Origin: Streptomyces decoyicus
Lineage (GTDB): Bacteria; Actinomycetota; Actinomycetes; Streptomycetales; Streptomycetaceae
NCBI RefSeq assembly: GCF_019880305.1
Contig: NZ_CP082301.1
Span: 6,200,001 to 6,264,000 of the forward strand
Reading direction: 5' to 3'
Length of the DNA stretch: 64,000 bases
Within the stretch, counting starts at the first letter, position 1. Each line of letters opens with the position of its first letter. A program made the position numbers and the translations under genes. Shown here in pieces: positions 8,728 to 17,895 of the stretch. Under the pieces are notes generated by a model. That model was not told where the DNA came from. It made no database searches and saw nothing but the letters and a program-made list of their open reading frames with translations.

Positions 8728-11607
8728 ATGACAGAGACGACGAGCGGCCCGGCACGAGGCTCCCGCGCCAAGGGCAGCAAGGCGAGCAAGGGTCTGCGTA
8801 TCGAGCGCATTCACACCACGCCCGGCGTGCATCCGTACGACGAGGTGGAGTGGACATCTCGCGACGTCGTCATGACCAACTGGCGCGACGGCTCGGTCAA
8901 CTTCGAGCAGCGTGGCGTCGAGTTCCCCGAATTCTGGTCGGTGAACGCGGTCAACATCGTCACGAGCAAGTACTTCCGTGGTGCGGTGGGCTCCCCGACC
9001 CGTGAGGCGAGCCTCAAGCAGCTCATCGACCGGGTGGTCAAGACCTACCGCAAGAGCGGTGAGGAGAACGGTTACTTCGCCTCCCCGGCGGACGCCGAGA
9101 TCTTTGAGCACGAGCTGGCGTACGCCCTGCTCCACCAGGTCTTCAGCTTCAACTCGCCGGTGTGGTTCAACGTCGGTACCCAGCAGCCGCAGCAGGTCAG
9201 CGCCTGCTTCATCCTCTCCGTCGACGACTCCATGGAGTCGATCCTCGACTGGTACAAGGAAGAGGGGATGATCTTCAAGGGCGGCTCCGGCGCCGGCCTG
9301 AACCTCTCCCGTATCCGCTCCTCCAAGGAGCTGCTCTCCTCCGGCGGCAACGCCTCCGGCCCGGTCTCCTTCATGCGCGGCGCCGATGCGTCCGCCGGAA
9401 CGATCAAGTCGGGCGGCGCCACCCGCCGCGCGGCCAAGATGGTCGTCCTGGACGTGGACCACCCGGACGTCGAGGCCTTCATCGAGACCAAGGTGAAGGA
9501 GGAGGAGAAGGTCCGCGCGCTGCGCGACGCGGGCTTCGACATGGACCTGGGCGGCGACGACATCACGTCCGTCCAGTACCAGAACGCCAACAACTCGGTC
9601 CGGGTGAACGACGAGTTCATGAAGGCTGTCGAGACCGGCTCGAAGTTCGGGCTGCGCGGCCGGATGACCGGTGAGGTCATCGAGGAGGTCGACGCCAAGG
9701 GTCTCTTCCGCAAGATGGCGGAAGCGGCATGGGCGTGCGCCGACCCCGGCATCCAGTACGACGACACCATCAACCACTGGCACACCTCGCCGGAGTCGGG
9801 CCGGATCACCGCGTCCAACCCGTGCAGCGAGTACATGCACCTGGACAACTCCTCGTGCAACCTCGCCTCGCTCAACCTCCTGAAGTTCCTGCGCGACGAC
9901 GACCTGGGCAACCAGTCCTTCGACGCCGAGCGCTTCGCCAAGGTCGTCGAGCTGGTCATCACCGCGATGGACATCTCCATCTGCTTCGCGGACTTCCCCA
10001 CCGAGAAGATCGGTGAGACCACCCGCGCCTACCGCCAGCTGGGCATCGGCTACGCCAACCTCGGCGCCCTGCTGATGGCCACCGGTCACGCCTACGACTC
10101 CGACGGCGGCCGCGCGCTGGCCGGTGCCATCACCTCCCTGATGACCGGCACCTCCTACAAGCGCTCCGCCGAGCTGGCCGCGGTCGTCGGCCCGTACGAC
10201 GGCTACGCCCGTAACGCCGACGCCCACAAGCGCGTCATGAAGCAGCACTCCGACGCCAACGGCGCCGCGGTGCGCATGGACGACCTCGACAACCCGGTGT
10301 GGGCGGCGGCCACCGAGGCCTGGCAGGACGTGCTGCGCCTCGGCGAGAAGAACGGCTTCCGCAACGCCCAGGCCTCCGTGCTGGCCCCGACCGGCACCAT
10401 CGGCCTGATGATGGACTGCGACACCACGGGCGTCGAGCCGGACCTGGCCCTGGTCAAGTTCAAGAAGCTGGTCGGCGGCGGCTCCATGCAGATCGTGAAC
10501 AACACGGTCCCCAAGGCGCTCAAGCGGCTCGGCTACCTGCCCGAGCAGGTCGAGGCGATCGTCGCCCACATCGCCGACCACGGCAATGTCGTCGACGCCC
10601 CGGCCCTGAAGACCGAGCACTACGAGGTCTTCGACTGCGCCATGGGTGTGCGCTCGATCTCCGCCATGGGCCACGTGCGCATGATGGCCGCCGCGCAGCC
10701 CTTCCTCTCCGGTGCGATCTCCAAGACGGTCAACGTCCCGGAGACGGCCACCGTCGAGGAGATCGAGGAGGTCTACTTCGAGGGCTGGAAGCTCGGCCTG
10801 AAGGCGCTCGCGATCTACCGCGACAACTGCAAGGTCGGCCAGCCGCTCTCCGCCAAGAAGAAGGAGGAGGCCAAGGTCGAGGCCGAGGCTCCGGTGGAGA
10901 AGAAGGTCGTCGAGTACCGCCCGGTGCGCAAGCGCCTCCCGAAGGGCCGTCCCGGCATCACCACCTCCTTCACGGTCGGCGGTGCTGAGGGCTACATGAC
11001 CGCCAACTCCTACCCGGACGACGGTCTCGGTGAGGTCTTCCTGAAGATGTCCAAGCAGGGCTCGACCCTCGCGGGCATGATGGACGCCTTCTCCATCGCG
11101 GTGTCGGTGGGCCTCCAGTACGGCGTGCCGCTGGAGACCTACGTCTCGAAGTTCACCAACATGCGCTTCGAGCCGGCCGGCATGACGGACGACCCGGACG
11201 TGCGGATGGCGCAGTCGATCGTCGACTACATCTTCCGTCGCCTGGCGCTGGACTTCCTGCCGTTCGAGACCCGCTCGGCACTGGGCATCCACTCCGTCGA
11301 GGAGCGCACGCGCCACCTGGAGACCGGTTCGTACGAGCCGTCCGAGGACGAGGTCGACGTCGAGGGCCTGGCCCAGTCGGCGCCGCGGCAGACGGAGTCG
11401 GTCACGGAGTCCACCCCGGCGGTGAAGATCGTCGAGGAGGCCGCGGCCCCTGCGCCCAAGGAGGCGCACACCAACGCCGAACTCGTCGAGATGCAGCTCG
11501 GCATCAACGCCGACGCGCCGCTGTGCTTCTCCTGCGGGACGAAGATGCAGCGGGCCGGCAGCTGCTACCTGTGCGAGGGCTGCGGGTCGACCAGCGGTTG
11601 CAGCTGA
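8728..11607 (+). CDS. nrdJ: NrdJ, adenosylcobalamin-dependent class II ribonucleotide reductase
   Basis: A 959-residue enzyme that reduces ribonucleotides to deoxyribonucleotides using a radical made from coenzyme B12; it works with or without oxygen. The ATG at 8728 follows AGGGAGGC. Recognisable blocks are FNSPVWFNVG, ACFILSVDDSMESI, GGSGAGLNLS, SGGNASGPVSFMRGADA, NPCSEYMHLDNSSCNLASLNLL (active-site Cys and Glu region) and APTGTIGLMMDCDTTGVEP. A C-terminal zinc-finger-like tail (CFSCGTKM...CYLCEGCG) ends the protein and probably supplies the reducing cysteines. It is 124 nt downstream of nrdR. No cobalamin riboswitch is visible here, consistent with the B12 riboswitch sitting at the class I operon in this genus (from memory). 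Confidence 0.97.
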   Translation: MTETTSGPARGSRAKGSKASKGLRIERIHTTPGVHPYDEVEWTSRDVVMTNWRDGSVNFEQRGVEFPEFWSVNAVNIVTSKYFRGAVGSPTREASLKQLIDRVVKTYRKSGEENGYFASPADAEIFEHELAYALLHQVFSFNSPVWFNVGTQQPQQVSACFILSVDDSMESILDWYKEEGMIFKGGSGAGLNLSRIRSSKELLSSGGNASGPVSFMRGADASAGTIKSGGATRRAAKMVVLDVDHPDVEAFIETKVKEEEKVRALRDAGFDMDLGGDDITSVQYQNANNSVRVNDEFMKAVETGSKFGLRGRMTGEVIEEVDAKGLFRKMAEAAWACADPGIQYDDTINHWHTSPESGRITASNPCSEYMHLDNSSCNLASLNLLKFLRDDDLGNQSFDAERFAKVVELVITAMDISICFADFPTEKIGETTRAYRQLGIGYANLGALLMATGHAYDSDGGRALAGAITSLMTGTSYKRSAELAAVVGPYDGYARNADAHKRVMKQHSDANGAAVRMDDLDNPVWAAATEAWQDVLRLGEKNGFRNAQASVLAPTGTIGLMMDCDTTGVEPDLALVKFKKLVGGGSMQIVNNTVPKALKRLGYLPEQVEAIVAHIADHGNVVDAPALKTEHYEVFDCAMGVRSISAMGHVRMMAAAQPFLSGAISKTVNVPETATVEEIEEVYFEGWKLGLKALAIYRDNCKVGQPLSAKKKEEAKVEAEAPVEKKVVEYRPVRKRLPKGRPGITTSFTVGGAEGYMTANSYPDDGLGEVFLKMSKQGSTLAGMMDAFSIAVSVGLQYGVPLETYVSKFTNMRFEPAGMTDDPDVRMAQSIVDYIFRRLALDFLPFETRSALGIHSVEERTRHLETGSYEPSEDEVDVEGLAQSAPRQTESVTESTPAVKIVEEAAAPAPKEAHTNAELVEMQLGINADAPLCFSCGTKMQRAGSCYLCEGCGSTSGCS

Positions 11608-11663
11608 GCATGAAGCGGGCCCGCGCGGCTCGTGCCGCGGGCTGACACGGCTCGTGGAAGCGT

Positions 11664-11694
11664 GGAGGGGACCGGCCGGGCGCCGGTCCCCTCC
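11664..11694 (+). terminator. nrdJ terminator
   Basis: A perfect 12-bp GC stem (GGAGGGGACCGG and its complement) with a 7-nt loop, 56 nt after the nrdJ stop. Confidence 0.8.
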
Positions 11695-11874
11695 GTCGTG
11701 TGCGGGGGAGTGTTTCAGCGTCCGGAGTGGGGTGCCGACCGAGCGAACGCCCGGAGCATGCGGCAGGTCGCGCCGGTGCAGGCTGGCGGGCCGTCCGTCG
11801 GGCGGAGCAGGGGGAGGCGGCCGTATGCCGCCTTCCCCTGCTTGCTGCTGGTTGCCGGGCTTTCGCCTCTCCCG

Positions 11875-12396
11875 TCAGCCGCCCATCTGCGAGACAAACG
11901 CGTCCGGGTCGGTGTCGAATCCGCGGAGTGCGGCGCGGAATCGCCACTGCCCCGCCTCGTCCCGGGTGAATTCGGCGACCCTGGCGGCGGTCGCCTCCGC
12001 TACCTCGGCGAAGTCGTTCTCCGCCAGATCGGTGTAGCCCTCGCGGATCCGTACAGCGGTGTTCTCGATGTCGCCGAAGACCTTGCGGCCCTCGCCCTGC
12101 TGGATGGCCACGCCCACGACCACCCGGGCGTAGGTGTCGGACAGCCGGTCCAGCTCCAGGGTCATGATCTCGTCGAAGCCGAACCCCTGGCCGGTCCTGC
12201 TGTCCCGGTTGAGGGTGATGGTCCCGTCGGGCGACCGGCTGTCGAAGTGCACCAGATAGGCAGGATCGCCGTGCGGCGCATCGGCCGTATACGTCGCCGC
12301 GATGATGTCGAGGTCATTGTCCGGCGTCCCGGAGGGGCTGGGGTCCCACTTGAGGGTGACCTCGACCTTTTCGATCCCTTTGTTGAACGTGCTCAC
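11875..12396 (-). CDS. TerD-family stress protein
   Basis: A single TerD/CABP domain of 173 residues (VEVTLKWDP near the start, DLDIIAATY, AYLVHFDSRS). It lacks the standard GDN-type opening of many TerDs but is full length for the domain. TerD proteins bind calcium and are linked to tellurite resistance, membrane stress and, in Streptomyces, normal differentiation; several paralogues per genome are usual. GTG start at 12396, with GGGAGG upstream. It stands alone, with no terABC or terZE neighbours, so the specific role is unknown. Confidence 0.88.
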   Translation of the reverse strand: MSTFNKGIEKVEVTLKWDPSPSGTPDNDLDIIAATYTADAPHGDPAYLVHFDSRSPDGTITLNRDSRTGQGFGFDEIMTLELDRLSDTYARVVVGVAIQQGEGRKVFGDIENTAVRIREGYTDLAENDFAEVAEATAARVAEFTRDEAGQWRFRAALRGFDTDPDAFVSQMGG

Positions 12397-12601
12397 CGGG
12401 CTTCCCTCCCGTCATCTCCCGGGGACACGGCTCGAACCACGCGGTCACGCGGACAACTCCCCAGGACTTCCCGTTGGCTGACCATCGTGTCACGTCCGGC
12501 GTTCCGTAGGGCGGGTGAACTGTCCCTGGTCACATGGGGTTTGCATCCGCACCGAGTGGCTGGAAAGTGCCCCCATCGCCCGTGGGGTCGCAGGGGCCGG
12601 C

Positions 12602-13189
12602 TCAGCGGGCCCGCTCGTCCCAGAGACGGTTGAGGTGGCCGTCCAGTACGTCCAGCGCGGTGCTGGGGGAGAGGTGACCGACCAGGACGTGGGCGGTGAG
12701 CCCGTCGGCGAGGGCGAGGAGGGTGCGGGCCGCGCGGTCCGGGTCGGGGGTGTCGCAGGCGTCGGCGACCAGCCGTGCGAACACCGTCTGAAGTCCGGTG
12801 TAGTTGGTGCGCAGAATTTCGGCCAGGGCCGGGCTGACGGCGGCCTGCGCCATGAAGGCCAGCCAGACCCGGGCCTCGGCGCGATGTTCCTCCCGGAGCA
12901 GCGACACTTCGGCCGCGGCGTGCCCCAGCGCCGAACGGGCCGACTGGGCGGGCGATTCGACGAGCCGGGCCGCCACCCGTGCGGCGATCCGTTCGCCGAT
13001 GTCACTGAGCGCGAAGACCAGCATCTCCTCCTTGGTGCCGAAGCAGCGCTGGACGGCTCCCATGGACACCTCTGCGCGGGCCGCCACGTCGCGGAGCGTC
13101 ACGCCTTCCAGTCCGCTCTCGTCGGCGAGTTGGCACACGGCCTCGGCGATCTGCCGACGCCGGCTCCCGTGGTCGACCTGCTTGGGCAT
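12602..13189 (-). CDS. TetR-family regulator, divergent from amidase
   Basis: A 195-residue repressor-type protein: N-terminal helix-turn-helix (about 11-57; RRQIAEAVCQLADE, VTLRDVAARAEVSMGAVQRCF) and a helical ligand domain containing WLAFMAQAAVSPALAEILR, typical of the TetR_C BetI-like group. The ATG at 13189 has GGAG 9 nt upstream; the frame continues further upstream without a better start. The gene is divergent from an amidase with strong palindromes between them, so it probably controls both. Confidence 0.9.
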   Translation of the reverse strand: MPKQVDHGSRRRQIAEAVCQLADESGLEGVTLRDVAARAEVSMGAVQRCFGTKEEMLVFALSDIGERIAARVAARLVESPAQSARSALGHAAAEVSLLREEHRAEARVWLAFMAQAAVSPALAEILRTNYTGLQTVFARLVADACDTPDPDRAARTLLALADGLTAHVLVGHLSPSTALDVLDGHLNRLWDERAR

Positions 13190-13208
13190 GCCCGCACTCC
13201 GGTTTATT

Positions 13209-13224
13209 CGATGCGTACGTATCG
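13209..13224. promoter_or_regulatory. palindromic operator candidate 1, TetR/amidase
   Basis: CGATGCGTACGTATCG, a near-perfect 16-bp palindrome (one symmetric mismatch pair) starting 20 nt upstream of the TetR start codon. It shares the CGATGC half-site with the second palindrome. Confidence 0.6.
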
Positions 13225-13241
13225 GTGACAAGGCTACGATG

Positions 13242-13269
13242 CCTTTCCGATGCAAGCGCATCGGAAAGG
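13242..13269. promoter_or_regulatory. palindromic operator candidate 2, TetR/amidase
   Basis: A perfect 12-bp inverted repeat (CCTTTCCGATGC / GCATCGGAAAGG) separated by 4 nt, lying between the divergent TetR and amidase starts. It could also fold as a hairpin, but its place in a divergent promoter and the repeated GATGC half-sites favour a repressor site. Confidence 0.65.
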
Positions 13270-13330
13270 GCTCTTACACGGCCTGCGCGGTCCGGAGAAG
13301 GGCCGGCGGAGGCCACGAAATGGTGAGGAC

Positions 13331-14743
13331 ATGCGCAACGCGCTGTGGAAGATGACGGCCCGTGCCCAGGCAAGGGCGGTCCGCACCGGGGAGGTGTCGG
13401 CGCTGGAGCTGGTCGACGCCCATCTGGCGCGGATCGCCGAGGTCAATCCGGCGGTCAACGCCGTCACCCAGCTCCTCGCCGAGCAGTCGCGGGGCGAGGC
13501 GGCGGAGATCGACCGCAGGCGGGCGGCCGGCGCGGAGCTGGGTCCGCTGGCCGGTGTGCCGTTCACGGTCAAGGAGACCACGGCCATCGAGGGCGTGCCG
13601 ACGACCTACGGCGCGAAGCGCTTGCGTGATTCTGTTGCACGCTCCGATGCGCCCCCGGTGGCGCGGCTGCGCGCAGCCGGCGGCATCCCTGTGGGGCACA
13701 GCAACATGCCGACGCTCATTCTGGCCGGTGTCCACACACGCAGCGAGCTGTTCGGGGACACCGCCAACCCCTGGAGCAGCGCGGTCACGCCGGGCGGCAC
13801 CAGCGGCGGTGACGGCGCGGCCGTGGCGAGCGGCATGGCGGCGCTCGGACTCGGCAACGACTCCGGTGGGTCGGTGCGGATTCCCGCGTCCTTCTGTGGC
13901 GTCGCGGGTCTGAAGCCGACCTACGGGCGGTTCGCCGCCGATCACCGCATCGGGCCCGACGACCCCTCCCTCGCCGCCCAGATCCTCGTGGTCGACGGCC
14001 CCTTGGCCCGTACGGTCGGCGATCTGCGGCTCGCGTACGAGGTGCTGGCAGGGGCCGATCCGCGTGACCCGCGGGCCGTGCCGGTGCCGCCCTATGGGGA
14101 TCCGTTGGAGCGTCCTCTCAAGGTGGCGATGGTGACGGATCCCGGAGGGCGCGGTGTCCACCCCGTGGTGCGCAAGGCGGTGGAGAGCGCCGCTGACGCG
14201 CTGCGCGACGCGGGGTACGAGGTGAGCGAGGTGGCGGACGTACCGAGACTGGACGACGCCCTCGATGCCTACGGCCGTATGACGCTCACGGAGTTCGCCA
14301 CCACCTGGCCGCTCGTCAGGCCCCTGCTCGGGGAAGGCGGCCATCGCTATGTCGAGATGGGGATGGCGAGGTCCGGTCCCGTGGAGCTGCCGGATTATCT
14401 GCGGCTGACCGGGGTGCGGATGGGCATCCAGCGGGACTGGGCGGCGTTCTTGGACGTGTACCCGCTGGTCCTGGGGCCGGTGTTCACCGAGCCGCCGTTC
14501 GCGCCGGGGGAGGAGGTGCGCGACGAGGAGAGCCATCAGCGGGTGCAGCACGCGATGCGGCTGTGCACCGCGACCAGTTTCGTCGGCGTGCCCGCGGTGG
14601 CCGTGCCCACCGGGGTGGTGGCGGGGCTCCCCTATGGCGTGCAGCTGATCGGGCGCTCCTACCGGGAAGACCTGTGCCTGGAGGCGGCCGAGGAGGTGGA
14701 GCGTCGGCTGGGTGTGCACACACCGATCGACCCCCGGCCGTAA
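13331..14743 (+). CDS. amidase-signature family hydrolase
   Basis: A 470-residue cytoplasmic amidase. The Ser-cisSer-Lys machinery is intact: Lys81 (TVKETT), Ser158 in GGTSGG and Ser181 in DSGGSVRIPASF. Length and motifs fit the amidase/GatA-like hydrolase family, but it is not GatA: there are no gatB/gatC neighbours and the C-terminus differs. The natural amide substrate is unknown. The ATG at 13331 follows GGTGAGG. Control by the divergent TetR protein is likely. Confidence 0.9.
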   Translation: MRNALWKMTARAQARAVRTGEVSALELVDAHLARIAEVNPAVNAVTQLLAEQSRGEAAEIDRRRAAGAELGPLAGVPFTVKETTAIEGVPTTYGAKRLRDSVARSDAPPVARLRAAGGIPVGHSNMPTLILAGVHTRSELFGDTANPWSSAVTPGGTSGGDGAAVASGMAALGLGNDSGGSVRIPASFCGVAGLKPTYGRFAADHRIGPDDPSLAAQILVVDGPLARTVGDLRLAYEVLAGADPRDPRAVPVPPYGDPLERPLKVAMVTDPGGRGVHPVVRKAVESAADALRDAGYEVSEVADVPRLDDALDAYGRMTLTEFATTWPLVRPLLGEGGHRYVEMGMARSGPVELPDYLRLTGVRMGIQRDWAAFLDVYPLVLGPVFTEPPFAPGEEVRDEESHQRVQHAMRLCTATSFVGVPAVAVPTGVVAGLPYGVQLIGRSYREDLCLEAAEEVERRLGVHTPIDPRP

Positions 14744-14799
14744 GGAAGTTCGGGCCGGTCGGATGTGACGCGCAGTGATCCCGCCCCGCCCCTGGGCCG

Positions 14800-14805
14800 T
14801 ACGAT
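14800..14805 (+). promoter_or_regulatory. -10 element of leaderless promoter
   Basis: TACGAT lies 6 nt before the GTG at 14812, leaving no room for a leader or ribosome site. Confidence 0.55.
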
Positions 14806-14811
14806 GGCGCG

Positions 14812-15417
14812 GTGCTGGTCAAGTGGATTCGCCTCACCGTTGTGGACCGTCGAGGGTTCGAGCGGGGGCAGCGGAAATGGGCGGGGCTGCTGGGTGAGCC
14901 GGGGTTTCGAGGGCAGGGCGGAGGGTGGAGCCGGGGGCGGCCGGGCGTCGCCCATCTGGTGGCCTTCTGGGAGAGCCGGGCCTTCTATGACTCCTTCATG
15001 GCGCGCTCGCACGACCGGCTGGCGGCCTCCCAGGTCGGCACGTACAAGGACGCCCAAGTGCGGCTGTTCGAGCACGAGTTTGATGTGAAGGTGGGCTTCC
15101 GTCCGTCGTTCGGTGAGGTGGACGTCCTGCGGCTCGCGCACTGCCAGGTGTACCAGGACCGGGTGGATCACTTCATGCTGATGCAGGAGAAGGTCTGGAA
15201 CCCGGCGATGGCGGGTTCGCCGGGCATGCTGCGGGGGATGCTGGGGCGGGCTCCGGGGGAGGAGTTCTTGGTGCTGTCGATGTGGCAGTCGGCGGCGGAG
15301 CGGGGGAAGTACCGGCCCGAGAGAGTGGAGCGGTTGGCGCTGCGGGCCCAGATAGCCGCGGATGTCCGGGCCATCGCGGGCGATGTGGTGCAGCTCGAAC
15401 CGTCGTGGACGGTGTGA
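14812..15417 (+). CDS. YdbC/DUF4937-like two-repeat barrel protein
   Basis: A 201-residue soluble protein. It appears to be two diverged copies of a dimeric alpha/beta-barrel (antibiotic-monooxygenase-like) half: residues 1-85 (VKWIRLTVVDRR...VAHLVAFWESRAFYDSFM) and about 95-195 (DVLRLAHCQVYQDRVDHFMLMQEKVW...FLVLSMWQSAAERGKY). I recognise it as the YdbC/DUF4937 type; no enzymatic activity is established for that group. The start is a GTG directly after a -10 element, so translation is probably leaderless. It ends 12 nt before the convergent TetR gene. Confidence 0.75.
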   Translation: MLVKWIRLTVVDRRGFERGQRKWAGLLGEPGFRGQGGGWSRGRPGVAHLVAFWESRAFYDSFMARSHDRLAASQVGTYKDAQVRLFEHEFDVKVGFRPSFGEVDVLRLAHCQVYQDRVDHFMLMQEKVWNPAMAGSPGMLRGMLGRAPGEEFLVLSMWQSAAERGKYRPERVERLALRAQIAADVRAIAGDVVQLEPSWTV

Positions 15418-15429
15418 CGGGCGGCGCGG

Positions 15430-16191
15430 TCAGGGGGCTGCGCCCGAGGCGCCGTCGACCGTACCGCCGGTGGTGAACGCCCCGGCGCGGGCGGCGGCCA
15501 GCGTCACGGCCACGGCCTGGTCGGCGTGGGTGTTGTCGACCGGCTCCCGGGTGATGAACAGGCGGAAGAAGAGCGGCGCGGATACGGAGCGGACGAGCGC
15601 GCCGGCGTCGATGGTGCTGCCCGGGGCGGCGCCGGAGGCGGTATCCGACGGGAGGGCTGCCGGGGTGCCCTCCGCTGTGTCGGTGTCCGGGGCACCCGGC
15701 AATTCCCCGCGCCCAACGGCGCGTTCGACGAGGACCTCACAGCGCGCGAACCGCTCGGCGTAGTAGTGGCGCAGTGCCACGGCCGCCCGTTCCGACTGGA
15801 AGGCGGCAGCGATCATCGCGGAGCCCGACACGGCTACCGCGGGGTCGGTGAAGGAGGCGACGACCTCGTGGGCCAGAGCGCGCAGATCGCCCTCCAGGGA
15901 CCCGGTGTCGGGCGGGAGCCAGCTGTCCTCGCCCGCGAGGTCGAGGGCGTCCGCCACCAGGCCTTCGACGTCCTTCCAGCGGCGGTAGAGCGTCGTCTTG
16001 TGCACGCCGGAGTGCTCGGCGACGTACTCCACCGTCAAGCCCGGATAGCCGTGCTCGGTGAGTCCGGCCAGCACGGCGTCACGGACGGCGGCGCGGGTGC
16101 GGGCGGTGCGGCCGCCGGGGCGCCGGGTGCCGGGGGTGGGTGCGGACTCACCGGTCTCGCGGCGCTTCTCGTGTGCTGTCTCCTCAGGCAA
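15430..16191 (-). CDS. TetR-family regulator, divergent from ABC-F gene
   Basis: A 253-residue TetR regulator: helix-turn-helix at about residues 34-80 (RAAVRDAVLAGLTEHGYPGLTVEYVAEHSGVHKTTLYRRW) and a TetR_C_16-like ligand domain with a loop rich in Thr, Ala and Gly. I place the start at TTG 16191 because AGGAG lies 6 nt upstream. An in-frame ATG at 16248 has no ribosome site and would translate across the promoter. It is divergent from an ABC-F gene, the standard layout of drug-inducible ribosome-protection modules. Confidence 0.85.
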   Translation of the reverse strand: MPEETAHEKRRETGESAPTPGTRRPGGRTARTRAAVRDAVLAGLTEHGYPGLTVEYVAEHSGVHKTTLYRRWKDVEGLVADALDLAGEDSWLPPDTGSLEGDLRALAHEVVASFTDPAVAVSGSAMIAAAFQSERAAVALRHYYAERFARCEVLVERAVGRGELPGAPDTDTAEGTPAALPSDTASGAAPGSTIDAGALVRSVSAPLFFRLFITREPVDNTHADQAVAVTLAAARAGAFTTGGTVDGASGAAP

Positions 16192-16238
16192 TTGCAACTC
16201 CTGTTGTGTTAGCGAATTTCGTGTGCCATCATCATCGT

Positions 16239-16258
16239 AATGCGACATGGGTTGCATT
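16239..16258. promoter_or_regulatory. operator candidate, TetR/ABC-F
   Basis: An imperfect inverted repeat with outer half-sites AATGC/GCATT lies between the divergent starts, directly before the ribosome site of the ABC-F gene. Confidence 0.4.
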
Positions 16259-16275
16259 TGTGTGGAGGAGGATGA

Positions 16276-17895
16276 TTGCCCACTCAGATCTCGTTGCGCG
16301 ACCTCACCAAGTCCTACGGGGACCGGCTGCTGCTCGACGGTGTCTCTTTGTCGATACGCCCCGGCGAACGCATCGGGATCGTGGGGGAGAACGGCGCCGG
16401 AAAGTCGACCCTGCTGCGCATCCTCGCCGGATTCGAGCAGCCCGATGAGGGGCAGGCGGTGGTCCGTGCCGACGGCGGCATCGGCTACCTCGGCCAGACC
16501 CCCGGCCTCCCGCCGGACCACACCGTCCAGGACGTGATGGACGCCGCCCTGGCCGACCTCAGGGAGATGGAGCGTCGGCTGCGGTCGCTGGAGAGCGGGC
16601 TCGGCCATGCCACCCCGGGCAGGCTGGAGGAGTACGGCGAGCTGCTCACCGTCTTCGAGCTGCGCGGCGGCTACGAAGCCGATGCCCGCATCGAGAAGGC
16701 ACTGCACGTCCTGGGGCTGGCACGGCTGGCCCACGACCGGCCCCTCGGCGGCCTCTCCGGCGGCGAGCAGGCCCGGCTGGGCCTGGCCTGCCTGATTGCC
16801 GCCGCCCCTGAGGTCATGCTCCTCGATGAGCCCACCAACCACCTCGACGCCGAAGCCCTCGACTGGCTGGAAGATGCCCTGCTCGCCCACCGGGGCACCG
16901 TCCTCGCCGTCTCGCACGACCGGCTCTTCCTCCAGCGGACGGCGACCGCGATCGTCGAGGTGGACGCCGACCGCCGGAGCCTCGTCCGCTACGGCGGCGG
17001 TTACGGCACTTTCGTCGCCACCAAGGCCGCCGCCCGCCGGCGCTGGGAGCAGGACCATGCCGGGTGGTCCGAACGGATCGCGCAGCTCACCGACTTCGCC
17101 GCGGGCGGGGCACACAGCGTCGCCCGGGGCCGGGCCATCAAGGACGGCAACAAGATGGCGTACGACCGGGACAAGGGTCGCGTCCAGTCATCCGTGTCCA
17201 GCCGCGTGCGTCATGCCCGGGAGCGACTGCAAAGGCTCCGGGAGAATCCGGTCGCCAGACCGCCCGAGCCGCTCCGCTTCCGGGCGGCACCGGGAATCGG
17301 CGAGGCCGAGGGCACCCTCGTGCGCCTCGAAGGGGTGCGGGTCGCGGACCGGCTCGCGGTGGACTCCCTCACTGTCTCCGCCGGTGACCGCCTGCTGATC
17401 CACGGTGCCAACGGCGCGGGCAAGAGCACGCTGCTCCGTGTCCTGGCGGGGGTCGTCCCGCTGGACCGCGGGACGGTGCAGCGACGAGGGCGGATCGGCT
17501 TCCTTGCTCAGGAAATACCGGTCTCCCGTCCCGCCGAGCCACTGCTCGCCGCGTTCCGCCGCGGTCTGGCCGGGAGCACCGAGGAGCTGACCGCCCTGCT
17601 GCTCTCGTTCGGCCTGTTCCGCGAAGGTGACCTCCATGTGCCTGTCGGGGCGCTCTCGGCAGGTCAGCGGCGCCGGCTCGCGCTGGCCCGGCTGCTGGCC
17701 CGCCCCGCGGACGTTCTCCTGCTCGACGAGCCGACCAACCATCTGGCGCTCGCCCTCGTCGAAGAGCTCGAAGCGGCACTCTCGGCATGGCCCGGCGCCC
17801 TGGTCGTCGTCTCCCACGACCGCCTGTTGCGACGACGCTTCGGCGGCCGCCCCTACGAGATACGCGACGGCCGCCCGGCCCTGGTCACACACTGA
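16276..17895 (+). CDS. ABC-F family ATPase (probable ribosome-protection resistance protein)
   Basis: 539 residues, two ABC ATPase domains on one chain and no membrane segments, hence ABC-F rather than a transporter. Domain 1: Walker A GENGAGKS (37-44), LSGGEQARLGLA, DEPTNHLD. Domain 2: GANGAGKS (about 377-384), LSAGQRRRLALA, DEPTNHLA. The linker (about 230-340) is basic with RGRAIKDGNKMAYDRDKG and RVRHARERLQRL, the interdomain region that reaches the ribosomal P/E-site. The TTG start follows GGAGGAGG. Antibiotic-resistance ABC-Fs (TlrC, VarM, OleB, Vga) displace drugs from the ribosome. The adjacent TetR gene supports inducible resistance over a housekeeping EttA role. The drug class is unknown. 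Confidence 0.88.
   Translation: MPTQISLRDLTKSYGDRLLLDGVSLSIRPGERIGIVGENGAGKSTLLRILAGFEQPDEGQAVVRADGGIGYLGQTPGLPPDHTVQDVMDAALADLREMERRLRSLESGLGHATPGRLEEYGELLTVFELRGGYEADARIEKALHVLGLARLAHDRPLGGLSGGEQARLGLACLIAAAPEVMLLDEPTNHLDAEALDWLEDALLAHRGTVLAVSHDRLFLQRTATAIVEVDADRRSLVRYGGGYGTFVATKAAARRRWEQDHAGWSERIAQLTDFAAGGAHSVARGRAIKDGNKMAYDRDKGRVQSSVSSRVRHARERLQRLRENPVARPPEPLRFRAAPGIGEAEGTLVRLEGVRVADRLAVDSLTVSAGDRLLIHGANGAGKSTLLRVLAGVVPLDRGTVQRRGRIGFLAQEIPVSRPAEPLLAAFRRGLAGSTEELTALLLSFGLFREGDLHVPVGALSAGQRRRLALARLLARPADVLLLDEPTNHLALALVEELEAALSAWPGALVVVSHDRLLRRRFGGRPYEIRDGRPALVTH

Noticed and set aside
8302..11469. Thousand-codon minus-strand frame opposite nrdJ
   Set aside because: Same reason: antisense to a strongly conserved gene, repetitive Gly/Val/Asp/His composition, no ribosome site.
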